Positions 16,089 to 23,687 of a stretch of 64,000 nucleotides of DNA are shown in pieces. The notes under the pieces are model-generated. The model worked only from the letters and a program-made list of their open reading frames with translations. It searched no databases and was not told the origin of the DNA. This DNA comes from Roseiarcus sp963709655 (GTDB lineage Bacteria > Pseudomonadota > Alphaproteobacteria > Rhizobiales > Beijerinckiaceae). Location: the NCBI GenBank assembly GCA_963709655.1, contig CAVPXF010000004.1, positions 186,001 through 250,000 of the forward strand. The letters run 5' to 3'. Both the position numbers and the translations under genes were made by a program. Position 1 is the first letter of the stretch. Every line of letters starts with the position of its first letter.

Positions 16089-17342
16089 ATGACCACGCAA
16101 CTCCACAACTTCCCGTCGATCGATCCGGCCCGGCTCGGACGTCTGGCCGAAATCGCCGTCAAGGTCGGTTTGCGGCTTCAGCCGGGGCAGGACCTGTTCC
16201 TGACCGCGCCGATTGCGGCGCTGCCGCTGGCGCGCAAGATCGCCGAGGAGGCCTACAAGGCCGGCGCGGGGCTCGTGACGCCGATCTTCTCCGACGAGGA
16301 GATGACGCTGGCGCGCTTCCGCTTCGGGACGGACCCAAGTTTCGATCGCGCGCCGGGATGGCTCTACGAAGGCGTCGGCAAGGCGTTCGCCGCCAACACG
16401 GCCCGGCTTGCGATCGTCGGCGAGGATCCGATGCTGCTGTCGGACGCCGATCCCTCGAAAGTCGCGCGCGCCAACAGGGCCAACTCCATCGCCTACAAGC
16501 CGGCGCTGGAAAAGATCGCCGGCTTCGACATCAACTGGAACATCGTCGCCTATCCGAGTCTGTCGTGGGCGAAGCGGGTCTTTCCGGGCGACGCGGACGA
16601 GGTCGCCGTCGCCAGGCTCGCCGACGCGATCTTCTCGGCCTCGCGGATCGACGGCGACGATCCGGTCGCAGGGTGGGAGGCGCATAATTCCGCCCTCGCC
16701 GTCAGGACCCGGTGGCTGAATGAGCGGCGCTTCCACGCCTTGCATTATTCGGGCCCCGGTACGGACCTGACCATCGGCCTTGCCGACGGGCACGAATGGC
16801 ACGGCGGGGCGGCGACGGCGAAGAACGGCGTGACCTGCAATCCGAACATTCCGACCGAGGAGGTGTTCACCACGCCGCACGCGTCGCGCGTCGAGGGCCA
16901 TGTCGTCAGCACCAAGCCGCTGTCCTATCAGGGCACGCTGATCGAAGGCATCGCGGTCCGGTTCGAGGCGGGCCGCATCGTCGAGGCGCGGGCTTCGCGC
17001 GGCGAAGACGTGCTGACAAAAGTGCTCGACACCGACGAGGGCGCGCGCCGGCTGGGCGAGGTCGCCCTGGTGCCCCATTCGTCGCCGATCTCGAAGAGCG
17101 GCCTCATGTTCTTCAACACCTTGTTCGACGAGAACGCGGCCTGTCACATCGCGATCGGGCAGTGCTATTCGAAGTGCTTTGTCGGCGGCGACACGCTGAC
17201 GCCCGAAGAGATCGCGGCGCGTGGCGGCAACGCGAGCCTCATCCATATCGACTGGATGATCGGCTCCGACTTCATCGACATCGACGGGCTCGACGCCGCC
17301 GGCGCGCGCACGCCCGTCTTCCGCAAGGGCGAGTGGGTCTGA
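16089..17342 (+). CDS. M29 family aminopeptidase
   Basis: This is a 417-residue cytoplasmic metallopeptidase of family M29 (AmpS/aminopeptidase T type), which removes N-terminal residues with two metal ions. The ATG at 16089 lies ten bases after GGAGG. Family segments visible are VKVGLRLQPGQDLFLTAP, the metal-ligand regions NIPTEEVFTTPHASRVEG and GEVALVPHSSPISKSG, the LMFFNTLFDENAACHIAIGQ segment, and IHIDWMIGSDFIDIDG near the C-terminus. Length is normal. The GFA gene follows after 30 bases and may be co-transcribed. Confidence 0.92.
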   Translation: MTTQLHNFPSIDPARLGRLAEIAVKVGLRLQPGQDLFLTAPIAALPLARKIAEEAYKAGAGLVTPIFSDEEMTLARFRFGTDPSFDRAPGWLYEGVGKAFAANTARLAIVGEDPMLLSDADPSKVARANRANSIAYKPALEKIAGFDINWNIVAYPSLSWAKRVFPGDADEVAVARLADAIFSASRIDGDDPVAGWEAHNSALAVRTRWLNERRFHALHYSGPGTDLTIGLADGHEWHGGAATAKNGVTCNPNIPTEEVFTTPHASRVEGHVVSTKPLSYQGTLIEGIAVRFEAGRIVEARASRGEDVLTKVLDTDEGARRLGEVALVPHSSPISKSGLMFFNTLFDENAACHIAIGQCYSKCFVGGDTLTPEEIAARGGNASLIHIDWMIGSDFIDIDGLDAAGARTPVFRKGEWV

Positions 17343-17372
17343 TCGGCTGGCGCGGTCCAGGGAGGCCTCTTG

Positions 17373-17735
17373 ATGGTATACAAGGGCCAGTGCCATTGCG
17401 GCGCCCTTCGCATCGAACTCGTTTCCGACCGCTCGCCGGGCGAACAGATCCTTGGCGCGTGCCAGTGCTCGTTTTGCCGCAAGCACAACGCGCGCGCTTT
17501 TTCGGATCCCAAGGCCCGCGTCACGATCATTGCGTCCGAGCCCGCGCAACTGCAGCGCTATACCTTCGGGCTCGGGACCTCCGAGCAGATTCTTTGCCGC
17601 CGCTGCGGCGTCTACGTGGCGATGACCTTGGTCGAGCGCGATCGGGCTTGGAGCGTCATCAATGTCGATGCGCTTGACGATCGCGCGCTGTTTGCCGGGA
17701 CGCCCGAACCACGCGACTACAGCTCCGAGAGTTGA
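17373..17735 (+). CDS. GFA family (glutathione-dependent formaldehyde-activating-like) protein
   Basis: This is a 120-residue zinc-binding protein. The zinc ligands are seen as CHCGALRIEL, CQCSFCRKHNARAF and LCRRCGVYVAM, the CxC...CxxC...CxxC pattern of the Gfa/CENP-V fold. True Gfa helps formaldehyde react with glutathione, but most family members have unknown substrates. The ATG at 17373 has GGGAGG upstream; an in-frame TTG one codon earlier is also possible. It sits 30 bases after the aminopeptidase gene. Confidence 0.9.
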   Translation: MVYKGQCHCGALRIELVSDRSPGEQILGACQCSFCRKHNARAFSDPKARVTIIASEPAQLQRYTFGLGTSEQILCRRCGVYVAMTLVERDRAWSVINVDALDDRALFAGTPEPRDYSSES

Positions 17736-17944
17736 GAGGAGCGCATAGCGAGACGAAAGGCGCGCTGGTGTCCGACGGCCCTTGTCAATTGGCCTGGCGC
17801 GGAGACGGAGCTTGCGTGATCCTCGCTGGGCCGCGCTGCCGGCGCATCGAGCGCCATGCCCAATCCGGGCGGCTCGGCGCGCGTGTCGAGAAGCCTGTCA
17901 GCGGCGGCCCTGAGACCGGGCTTCCGAAATCGAGCAAGGGCTAC

Positions 17945-17950
17945 TATAGT
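17945..17950 (+). promoter_or_regulatory. Possible -10 element very close to the ABM gene start
   Basis: TATAGT ends six bases before the ATG at 17957, and no ribosome site is present. If used, transcription would begin at or next to the start codon, giving a leaderless message. The -35 region (TTCCGA at 17 bases) is weak. Confidence 0.3.
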
Positions 17951-17956
17951 GGCGCC

Positions 17957-18256
17957 ATGATCCTGATCGCCGGAACCATCCGCATCCCTGCCGAAAACGT
18001 CGCCGCGGCGCGCGTCGCCGCTCGGTCCATGATCGAAGCCACGCGCGCCGAGGACGGCTGCGTCCAGTACGCCTTCTCCGAGGATATGCTGGATCATGGG
18101 CTCATCCACATCAACGAGCTTTGGCGCGACCAGGCCGCGCTCGATGCGCATTTTGCATCGGGGCATATGACTGGATGGCGCGCCGCGGGAGCCGAGCTCG
18201 GCATTCATGATCGCAACCTCCGCATCTACGAGGTCGGCGAGGGACGTCCTCTGTAA
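17957..18256 (+). CDS. Antibiotic biosynthesis monooxygenase (ABM) domain protein
   Basis: This is a 99-residue protein of the dimeric alpha/beta barrel ABM fold (YgiN-like). ILIAGTIRIPAENVAAARVA, EATRAEDGCVQYAFSEDM, IHINELWRDQAALDAHFASG and HMTGW are the usual strands and helix. Such proteins act as small quinol or phenol oxygenases, or heme-degrading enzymes in some subfamilies. The conserved His before MTGW is present. The ATG at 17957 lacks a ribosome site but is placed just after TATAGT. The YbaK gene follows in 14 bases. Confidence 0.85.
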   Translation: MILIAGTIRIPAENVAAARVAARSMIEATRAEDGCVQYAFSEDMLDHGLIHINELWRDQAALDAHFASGHMTGWRAAGAELGIHDRNLRIYEVGEGRPL

Positions 18257-18270
18257 GGGACGAGGCGAGT

Positions 18271-18744
18271 GTGTCCAAGGCGACGCGCGCCACCAAGGCG
18301 CTGGAGCAGGCGGGCGTCGCGTTCACGGTTCACGCCTACGACTACGATCCCGACGCCGGCAAGATCTCCATCCATGCGGCCGAAGCGCTGGGCGAGCCCC
18401 TTGAGCGCGTGTTGAAGACGCTGATGGCGCTGGTGGACGGCAAGCCGGTCTGCGTGATCGTCCCTTCCGACCACGAAGTGTCGATGAAGAAGCTCGCCGC
18501 GGCTTTCCAGGGCAAGTCGGCTGAGATGATGAAGCCGGCCGATGCGGAGCGCGCGACGGGATACAAGGTCGGGGGCATCAGCCCGTTCGGCCAGATGAAG
18601 CCGGCGCGGACCGCGATCGAGGAGCAGGCGCTGGCGCATGCGCACGTGTTCATGAACGCCGGCCTGCGCGGCCTGCAAGTGCGGCTCAGTCCGCGCGACG
18701 CGGCGGACTTGCTGAAAGCGCTCGTCGCGCCGCTCGTCGCCTGA
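18271..18744 (+). CDS. ybaK: Cys-tRNA(Pro)/Cys-tRNA(Cys) deacylase YbaK
   Basis: This 157-residue enzyme hydrolyses Cys-tRNA(Pro) in trans, clearing prolyl-tRNA synthetase errors. KATRATKALEQAGVAFTVHA at the N-terminus, VLKTLMALVDGKPVCVIVP with the catalytic Lys in KTL, the KKLAAAFQGKSAEMMKPADA segment and TGYKVGGISPFGQ with the GGISPFG loop define YbaK rather than the PrdX/ProXp-ala branches. It starts with GTG at 18271. A second deacylase of the same superfamily is at 23085. Confidence 0.92.
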   Translation: MSKATRATKALEQAGVAFTVHAYDYDPDAGKISIHAAEALGEPLERVLKTLMALVDGKPVCVIVPSDHEVSMKKLAAAFQGKSAEMMKPADAERATGYKVGGISPFGQMKPARTAIEEQALAHAHVFMNAGLRGLQVRLSPRDAADLLKALVAPLVA

Positions 18745-18816
18745 ACTCGCCGACAAAGAAAACGCGCAATTTTGCGGTCGACGTGTGAGCCTGCAAGCAG
18801 GGATGGAGGCCAGGCA

Positions 18817-19332
18817 ATGTCAGGGAATGGGGAGGGTGATTCCGTCGAGGTCGGACGGCTTGTCGACAGCGCCGCGGCGACCGTCGCGAAGGCGAGCTTC
18901 TGCTGGCTGGCGACTGTGGACCCAAGCGGCGCGCCGCGACTCAGGCCGATGGGGCGCCTGCCGCCGGAGCCCGGCGACGACGCCTGGAGGTTGCGCTTCA
19001 TCACCGACGGCCGTTTGGCCAAGGCCGCCAACATCCGGCGCGCCGGTCGGGCCGACCTCGTCTTTCAGCGCGAAGCCGAGGACGCGTTCGTCGCGCTCGC
19101 CGGCGCGGCGCGTCTCGATGAGGATCAGGCCGAGGTTCGCCGGCGCTGGAAGCGCGCCTACGATCCGTTCTTCCCGACGGAGGCGGACAAGGCGAGCGCC
19201 GTTTTCCTCACCGTCGAGGCCGATCGGCTCGATCTTTGGATCAGGGGCGTCACGCCGGAGCCGTTCGGATTGAAAACCACGACCCTTACGCGGGTTGCGG
19301 CGGGCTGGCGGCTACGGGAGGCCGAATCGTGA
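18817..19332 (+). CDS. Pyridoxamine 5'-phosphate oxidase-like FMN-binding protein
   Basis: This 171-residue protein has the PNPOx-like split barrel: KASFCWLATVDPSGAPRLRP, then WRLRFITDGRLAKAANIRRA, DLVFQREAEDAFVALAGAAR and a C-terminal DLWIRGVTPEPFG. It resembles general stress protein 26-type FMN/F420-binding proteins rather than PdxH, which has further conserved PLP-site residues. The ATG at 18817 has GGAGG ten bases before it. It overlaps the next gene by GTGA, so the two are translated together. The substrate is unknown. Confidence 0.85.
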   Translation: MSGNGEGDSVEVGRLVDSAAATVAKASFCWLATVDPSGAPRLRPMGRLPPEPGDDAWRLRFITDGRLAKAANIRRAGRADLVFQREAEDAFVALAGAARLDEDQAEVRRRWKRAYDPFFPTEADKASAVFLTVEADRLDLWIRGVTPEPFGLKTTTLTRVAAGWRLREAES

Positions 19333-19625
19333 GCAGCGGAAGAGCGAAGAGCGTCGTGTTCGCCATGCTCGGAGGCGTCACGCTGCTGCTCGCCGCGGGC
19401 GCCGCGCCCGCCCTTGCCGGCGGACGCGCGCTCACCCCGATGGACGTCGTCACCATCCGGATCGTGAACGAGCCGGATCTCGATACGACGACTCGCGTCG
19501 AGACGGACGGCACCATCGCCTTTCCCTATCTCGGCCGGATCAAGGCCGCGGGCCTAACCGAGGACCAACTCGCGCAGCGGATCGAGCGCGGACTGATCGA
19601 CCGGAAGATTCTTGCCGACCCGTGA
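19329..19625 (+). CDS. Truncated polysaccharide export protein (Poly_export/Wza N-terminal domain only)
   Basis: This is a 98-residue exported protein. The GTG at 19329 overlaps the previous stop. A signal peptide (FAMLGGVTLLLAAGAAPALA) is followed by one Poly_export domain: ALTPMDVVTIRIVNEPDL, then RVETDGTIAFPYLGRIKAAG and LTEDQLAQRIERGLIDRKIL. It stops at ADP, exactly where complete Wza/GumB proteins continue (ADPQV...) into SLBB domains. No continuation is found in any frame, so the gene is truncated, not frameshifted. It could be a decayed relic or a reduced periplasmic protein. There are no polysaccharide synthesis genes nearby. Confidence 0.8.
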   Translation: MSSGRAKSVVFAMLGGVTLLLAAGAAPALAGGRALTPMDVVTIRIVNEPDLDTTTRVETDGTIAFPYLGRIKAAGLTEDQLAQRIERGLIDRKILADP

Positions 19626-19708
19626 CGCGCCCAAAAAAGAGCGTCTCCATGTCACACTCCGCGCGGCCGCCTCGTCATGATCGGACGAAGTCCCCAAGGA
19701 TGACGGAG

Positions 19709-20173
19709 ATGACGATGACCCCGAGACTGAATGTGTTCGCCGCCGCGCCCCAGCCGATGAAGGCGTGGCTCGAATACGGCCAGAGCGTCGCCAAGCTGGG
19801 CCTCGAGGCGAGCCTGATGGAACTGGTCAAGATCCGCGCTTCGCAAATCAATGGCTGCGCCTTCTGCCTTGACATGCACGCCGCCGCCGCGCGCAAGGCG
19901 GGCGAAACCGAACAGCGCCTCTACCTGCTCGACGCCTGGCGCGACTCCCCGCTCTACAGCGACCGCGAACGCGCTGCGCTCGCCTGGACCGAGGCGCTGA
20001 CGCGGCTTGCCGACAGAGGCGCTCCGGACGACGTCTATCAAGCGCTCAAGGCGCATTTCTCAGATGAGGAGCAGGTGGCGCTGACCCTGCTGATCGTCAC
20101 GATCAACGGCTGGAACCGGATCCAGGTCGGGTTCCGCGCCGTGCATCCGGTCGAAGGCAAGAGGGCGGCGTGA
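19709..20173 (+). CDS. Carboxymuconolactone decarboxylase/AhpD-like protein, ECF41 partner
   Basis: This is a 154-residue protein of the AhpD fold. LMELVKIRASQINGCAFCLD followed by MHAAAARKAG contains the CxxC and the nearby His of the peroxidase-like proton relay. SERERAALAW-type helix (YSDRERAALAWTEALTRLAD) and LTLLIVTINGWNRIQVGF complete the family pattern. Three in-frame ATGs (19700, 19709, 19715) are possible; the last has GGAG six bases upstream. Genes for such proteins are the standard neighbours and targets of ECF41 sigma factors, and here the sigma gene overlaps by GTGA. Confidence 0.9.
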   Translation: MTMTPRLNVFAAAPQPMKAWLEYGQSVAKLGLEASLMELVKIRASQINGCAFCLDMHAAAARKAGETEQRLYLLDAWRDSPLYSDRERAALAWTEALTRLADRGAPDDVYQALKAHFSDEEQVALTLLIVTINGWNRIQVGFRAVHPVEGKRAA

Positions 20174-21045
20174 CGCCGTCCGAGGCCAAGGACGCAGCCT
20201 CGAGCTTCGACCCGCTGCGTCCGCGTCTGATCCGTGTCGCCTACCGCATGCTGGGGTCGGTCGCGGATGCGGAGGACGCTGTGCAAGACGCCTTCCTGCG
20301 CTGGCTCGAGGTCGATCGCCGGGCGGTCGCGTCGCCGGAAGCCTATCTCCGGCGCGTCGTCGCGCGCATCGCGCTCGATCAGTTGAAGTCGGCGCGGCGA
20401 CGGCGCGAGACCTATATTGGCCCCTGGCTGCCCGAGCCCGTGGTTGAACCCGCCGAGGACGAGGCCGACGACATCACCTTGCCGCTGATGATGGCGCTCG
20501 AGCGCCTGTCGCCTTTGGAGCGCGCCGCTTTCCTGCTGCACGACGTTTTCGGCTTGACCTTCGACGAGGTCGCCGGAACCATCGGCCGCGACGCCGCGGC
20601 TTGCCGCCAGCTGGCAAGCCGGGCCCGCGAGCACGTCCGGGCCGCGCGCCCACGCTTTCCCGTCGCCCGGGAGCGCGGGCTCACAATCGCCGCCGCCTTC
20701 TTCGCGGCGACCCGCAGCGGCGATATGCAGGCGCTGCGCTCGCTCCTTGCGGCGGACGTCGTCCAGTATGCCGACGGCGGGGGCAGGAGGGCGGCGGCGA
20801 AGCGGCCGCTCGTCGGCCTCGAAGACGTCGTGCAGTTCCATGCCGCGCTTTTCCGGCGCTTCCCGGATCGCGGGTCCCGCATCCTGCGATACGGCTTCGT
20901 CAACGGGCTGCCGGGGTACGTCTCGGAGGAAGGGGACGGCCTGCAGACGACCGCCCTGGAGATCGCGGACGACCGGATCGTCGGCGTCTACGTCATGCGC
21001 AATCCGGACAAGCTGAGACACATCGTCAGCGCGCTGGCGCATTGA
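20170..21045 (+). CDS. ECF41-type RNA polymerase sigma factor (SigJ-like)
   Basis: This is a 291-residue extracytoplasmic-function sigma factor with a fused C-terminal SnoaL-like domain. Region 2 is seen as LIRVAYRMLGSVADAEDAVQ with DAFLRW. Region 4 is seen as LSPLERAAFLLHDVFGLTFD with EVAGTIGRDAAACRQLASRA. The linker has WLPEP, and the C-terminal domain has the DGGGRR motif and VMRNPDKL, all typical of ECF41. In this group the C-terminal domain itself controls activity instead of a membrane anti-sigma factor. It overlaps the AhpD-like gene, its usual partner. The start is a GTG. Confidence 0.93.
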   Translation: MTPSEAKDAASSFDPLRPRLIRVAYRMLGSVADAEDAVQDAFLRWLEVDRRAVASPEAYLRRVVARIALDQLKSARRRRETYIGPWLPEPVVEPAEDEADDITLPLMMALERLSPLERAAFLLHDVFGLTFDEVAGTIGRDAAACRQLASRAREHVRAARPRFPVARERGLTIAAAFFAATRSGDMQALRSLLAADVVQYADGGGRRAAAKRPLVGLEDVVQFHAALFRRFPDRGSRILRYGFVNGLPGYVSEEGDGLQTTALEIADDRIVGVYVMRNPDKLRHIVSALAH

Positions 21046-21070
21046 CCGCCAGCATGCGCTTGCCGCCGCT

Positions 21071-21634
21071 TCAAAACGCGAGCGAGCCCTGCGCCGGCTG
21101 GGGCGGCGTGAGTTCGACGCCTTCCAGTCGCAGCATGCGCGCCTTGGTCGCCGCGCCGCCGGGCGCCGAGAAGCCGCCCAGCTTGCCGCCAGTCGCCAGC
21201 ACGCGGTGACAGGGGATGAGGAGCGGCATGGGGTTCTTCGCCATGGCCTCGCCGACCTCGCGCGCGGCCTCGCGCGATGCGCCGACTGCGGCTGCGAGCC
21301 CGCCGTATGTGGTCGTGCGGCCCCAGCCGACCCGCCGGAGCGCGGCGTAGACGTGCGCGAAGAAAGGGTCCGCGTCGCTGAGGTCGAGCGGCACAGTCGA
21401 AAAATCGGCTGGCTCGCCAGCGAAGTAGCGCCGCGCCTTCGCGATCGCCTCGGCGATTTCGGGCGTCGGCGCGCCGGGTTCGGCGTCGGGCGCCCGGCGC
21501 CTCAGGCTCTTCTCGGCCGCGGCGGCCGACGCCGTCGGCAAGACGAAGCGCGTCACGCCGGCGTCGCTCCAGGCGACGGCGCAGAAGCCCGCGGCAGTTT
21601 CGAATACGCAGCAACGCTCAGCGGACGTGGTCAT
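21071..21634 (-). CDS. ogt: Methylated-DNA--[protein]-cysteine S-methyltransferase
   Basis: This 187-residue protein repairs O6-methylguanine by transferring the methyl group to its own cysteine. The active site IPCHRVLATGGKLGGFSAPGG and the helix-turn-helix VGWGRTTTYGGLAAAVGASR are intact, and the N-terminal ribonuclease-like part is present (FETAAGFCAVAWSDAGVTRF). Length fits Ogt. It is convergent with the ECF41 sigma gene. No adjacent alkA or ada regulator is seen. Confidence 0.93.
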   Translation of the reverse strand: MTTSAERCCVFETAAGFCAVAWSDAGVTRFVLPTASAAAAEKSLRRRAPDAEPGAPTPEIAEAIAKARRYFAGEPADFSTVPLDLSDADPFFAHVYAALRRVGWGRTTTYGGLAAAVGASREAAREVGEAMAKNPMPLLIPCHRVLATGGKLGGFSAPGGAATKARMLRLEGVELTPPQPAQGSLAF

Positions 21635-21894
21635 TGGGACGGTTCCCTCGTCGTCGCTCGACTTTTGAGCGGATCCGGTCGGAAAACAACCCGATTCCTG
21701 CGCGGTCTCAGGTCTCGAAAGCCAGCTCGAAAAGCGGGAAACGACCGGCTCGGCGCTAGTGCGGGAGAGAGGCGCCCGGGTGCGGGCCTTGTTTTATGTT
21801 GCACCGCACTTATATCCCAGTCCGAGTGTTCAAGGGGGCGGGGTCAAACGATCTTCACACTCTTCCGCTACGAAAGCCAAGGAGGATGGAATCA

Positions 21895-21927
21895 TTGTCC
21901 CAAATCCTTGAAGCGCTGAATCCCTGA
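21895..21927 (+). CDS. Possible very short upstream reading frame (10 codons)
   Basis: A perfect AAGGAGG (21879-21885) lies nine bases before a TTG that opens MSQILEALNP and stop. It stands about 75 bases before the 65-residue reading frame at 22003. A leader peptide is possible, but the codons are not biased toward one amino acid and no attenuator with a T-run follows. Confidence 0.2.
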   Translation: MSQILEALNP

Positions 21928-22002
21928 GCCAAACCATTTTGGATCGGGCCGGCCGCCAAACAAGGGCGGCGAACTCAAGAAAGAAAAGAAACGGAGACCA
22001 AC

Positions 22003-22200
22003 ATGCACCGTCTGCATGCATCTGCGCATGGCGGGGCGAAGTCGGCTTCGCCCCTGCTCGTGAATGACCTCTGCGCCCAGCTCGCGCCGCTGAATCGCTA
22101 CGGGCCGACGGGCGCTGGCGCGGCCATCGCCTTGGCGTTGCGCGCCCTCACCGGCCGAGCCCGACCGGCTCTTTGCGCCGCCACGGGCTGCCGCGACTGA
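22003..22200 (+). CDS. Possible small protein, unidentified
   Basis: This 65-codon frame begins MHRLHASAHGGAKSASPLLV and ends with ALCAATGCRD. The ATG has CGGAG eight bases before it, better than a chance frame would usually have. Composition (Ala, Arg, Leu) gives no clue. I cannot tell a true small gene from a chance frame. Confidence 0.3.
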   Translation: MHRLHASAHGGAKSASPLLVNDLCAQLAPLNRYGPTGAGAAIALALRALTGRARPALCAATGCRD

Positions 22201-22252
22201 CGATTTTTTGCGCGGACCGGGCGGCTGAGCCCCCGGTCGGTCCGCCGATAGC

Positions 22253-23056
22253 TCAAGCGACCTTTTCGATCAGCGCGGCGGCGGCGAGAGGGTTACGCGG
22301 CTTGAATCCCGAAATGACATAAAGGAACACGTCGCGGCCTTTGGCCTCGATCGCGGGCCGCAGCGCGGTCAAATCCCGGGGCGCGCCGCCCAGAGCCCAG
22401 TTCCGGCACCGCTTCGCCCACGCCTCCAGCCGCTCCTCGGGATATCCCCGGTCTTCCTCTTCGCGCGTCCCCATGATGCGCGCATAGACGAAAGGCGCCG
22501 TCACGTCGGCGATCAGCGGGAACTGGCTGTCGCCCGCGATCACGACGGCGACGTCGCGCGACCGCACCAGTTCGACGAACTCCCCGGTCCCGAAGCTGTC
22601 GTGGCGGACCTCGACTGCGTGGCGCAGCGCGACGCCGTCGACCGAGCGCGGCAGCAGATCCAGAAAGGCGCCGAAGTCGTCCGCGTCGAAGCGCTTGGTC
22701 GTGGCGAACTGCCAGTTGATCGGGCCGAGCTTGTCCTTGAGTTCGGTGACGCCGGTCTGGAAGAAGCGTTCCATCGAAGGGCCAGCCTCCGCCAGGACCT
22801 TCCGGTTGGTGACGAAGCGCGAGCCCTTGACCGCGAAAATGAAATCGTCCGGCGTCTCGTCGCGCCAGTTTTGGAAGATTTTCGGCGACATGCCGCGGTA
22901 ATAGGTGCTGTTGATCTCGATCGAGGTGAGCCTGCGGCTCGCGTACTCGAGTTCGCGGGCGTGTGGCAGGCCCTCCGGGTAGAAGGTCTTGCGCCAGGGT
23001 TCGAAGGTCCAGCCTCCGACGCCGATTCGGATACGCCCAAACTCGCTTTGCGCCAT
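22253..23056 (-). CDS. DUF72 domain-containing protein (YecE-like)
   Basis: This 267-residue TIM-barrel protein belongs to DUF72. The start IRIGVGGWTFEPWRKTFYPE, EINSTYYRGMSPKIFQNWRD, DFIFAVKGSRFVTNRKVLAE, LRHAVEVRHDSFG and a late VFLYVISGFKPRNPLAAAAL are characteristic. No reaction is established for the family. The ATG at 23056 is 29 bases from the next upstream gene (YbaK-like), so the two may form an operon. Confidence 0.92.
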   Translation of the reverse strand: MAQSEFGRIRIGVGGWTFEPWRKTFYPEGLPHARELEYASRRLTSIEINSTYYRGMSPKIFQNWRDETPDDFIFAVKGSRFVTNRKVLAEAGPSMERFFQTGVTELKDKLGPINWQFATTKRFDADDFGAFLDLLPRSVDGVALRHAVEVRHDSFGTGEFVELVRSRDVAVVIAGDSQFPLIADVTAPFVYARIMGTREEEDRGYPEERLEAWAKRCRNWALGGAPRDLTALRPAIEAKGRDVFLYVISGFKPRNPLAAAALIEKVA

Positions 23057-23084
23057 TTAAAGGCCTCTCGCGACGATACGCCTA

Positions 23085-23555
23085 TCAGCGCGCGATTGAA
23101 GCGATGGTTCCCTGGGTCAGGGCGACAAGGTCGGCGGGGGTGAGGCGGAAGACGGCGTTCGGCGTGCCGGCGGCGGCCCAGATCGCGTCGAACCCCATCA
23201 GCGCTTCGTCGATGAGCACGATCGGCTGGGTCGCATGTCCGACCGGCGGCACGCCGCCGATGGCGAGGCCGGTTGCCTCGCGCACGAAATCGGCGTCGGC
23301 GCGCGCGATCCGCTCGCCGATCAGCGCGGTAGCCTTCTTCTCGTCGACTTGGTTCGCGCCCGAGGCGATTACAAGCACGCTCCGCCCGCTCGCGGACCGG
23401 AAGACCAGCGACTTGGCGATCTGAGCCACCGTGCAGCTGACGGCGTCCGCCGCGTCCTCGGCCGTGCGCGTGCTCGCCTCGAACTCGAGCACGGTGAAGG
23501 TCGGCCCGAGCGCGGCCTGAACCTTGAGCGCTGAGGAGGCGGCGGCGGGCTTCAA
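23085..23555 (-). CDS. YbaK/ProX-type aminoacyl-tRNA deacylase
   Basis: This is a 156-residue YbaK/EbsC superfamily editing protein. The catalytic lysine is in QIAKSLVFRSASG, followed by VLVIASGANQVDEKKATALI and the TGLAIGGVPPVGHATQPIVL loop, with GGVPPVGH in place of the GGISPFG of YbaK. The GGVxPxGH form is usual in the ProXp/YeaK-like branches that edit mischarged tRNAs other than Cys-tRNA(Pro). The end is ALTQGTIASI. The specific tRNA cannot be read from the sequence. The DUF72 gene is next downstream. Confidence 0.88.
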   Translation of the reverse strand: MKPAAASSALKVQAALGPTFTVLEFEASTRTAEDAADAVSCTVAQIAKSLVFRSASGRSVLVIASGANQVDEKKATALIGERIARADADFVREATGLAIGGVPPVGHATQPIVLIDEALMGFDAIWAAAGTPNAVFRLTPADLVALTQGTIASIAR

Positions 23556-23687
23556 GTCATTGCTCCTGAGAGTGCGCTAGCCTGTCTTCCTCGGGAGGCC
23601 GCCGGACCGGGCAAGTGTTGCACCCTCTGCTCGCCTCGCCTAGGTCTTTCGTCGAGGCTCCCTGTCGGGCCGATGGGGAAGCACTGC

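Larger units (their letters stand above)
21635..22252. other. Long divergent region with weak small-ORF signals
   Basis: This gap of 618 bases lies between ogt and the DUF72 gene. It contains a short frame with a perfect ribosome site (21895), a 65-codon frame with CGGAG upstream (22003), a GGCCGCC...GGCGGCG stem at about 21950-21970, and a GC-rich stem-loop at 22213-22243. None is conserved enough to identify. Confidence 0.4.

Noticed and set aside
19625..19700. Frameshift at the end of the polysaccharide export gene
   Set aside because: No frame downstream encodes the expected continuation or an SLBB domain, so truncation is the simpler reading.
22213..22243. GC-rich hairpin read as an intrinsic terminator of the DUF72 gene
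   Set aside because: On the minus strand the stem is followed by AAAAAA, not a T-run; the T-run lies on the wrong side for either gene.
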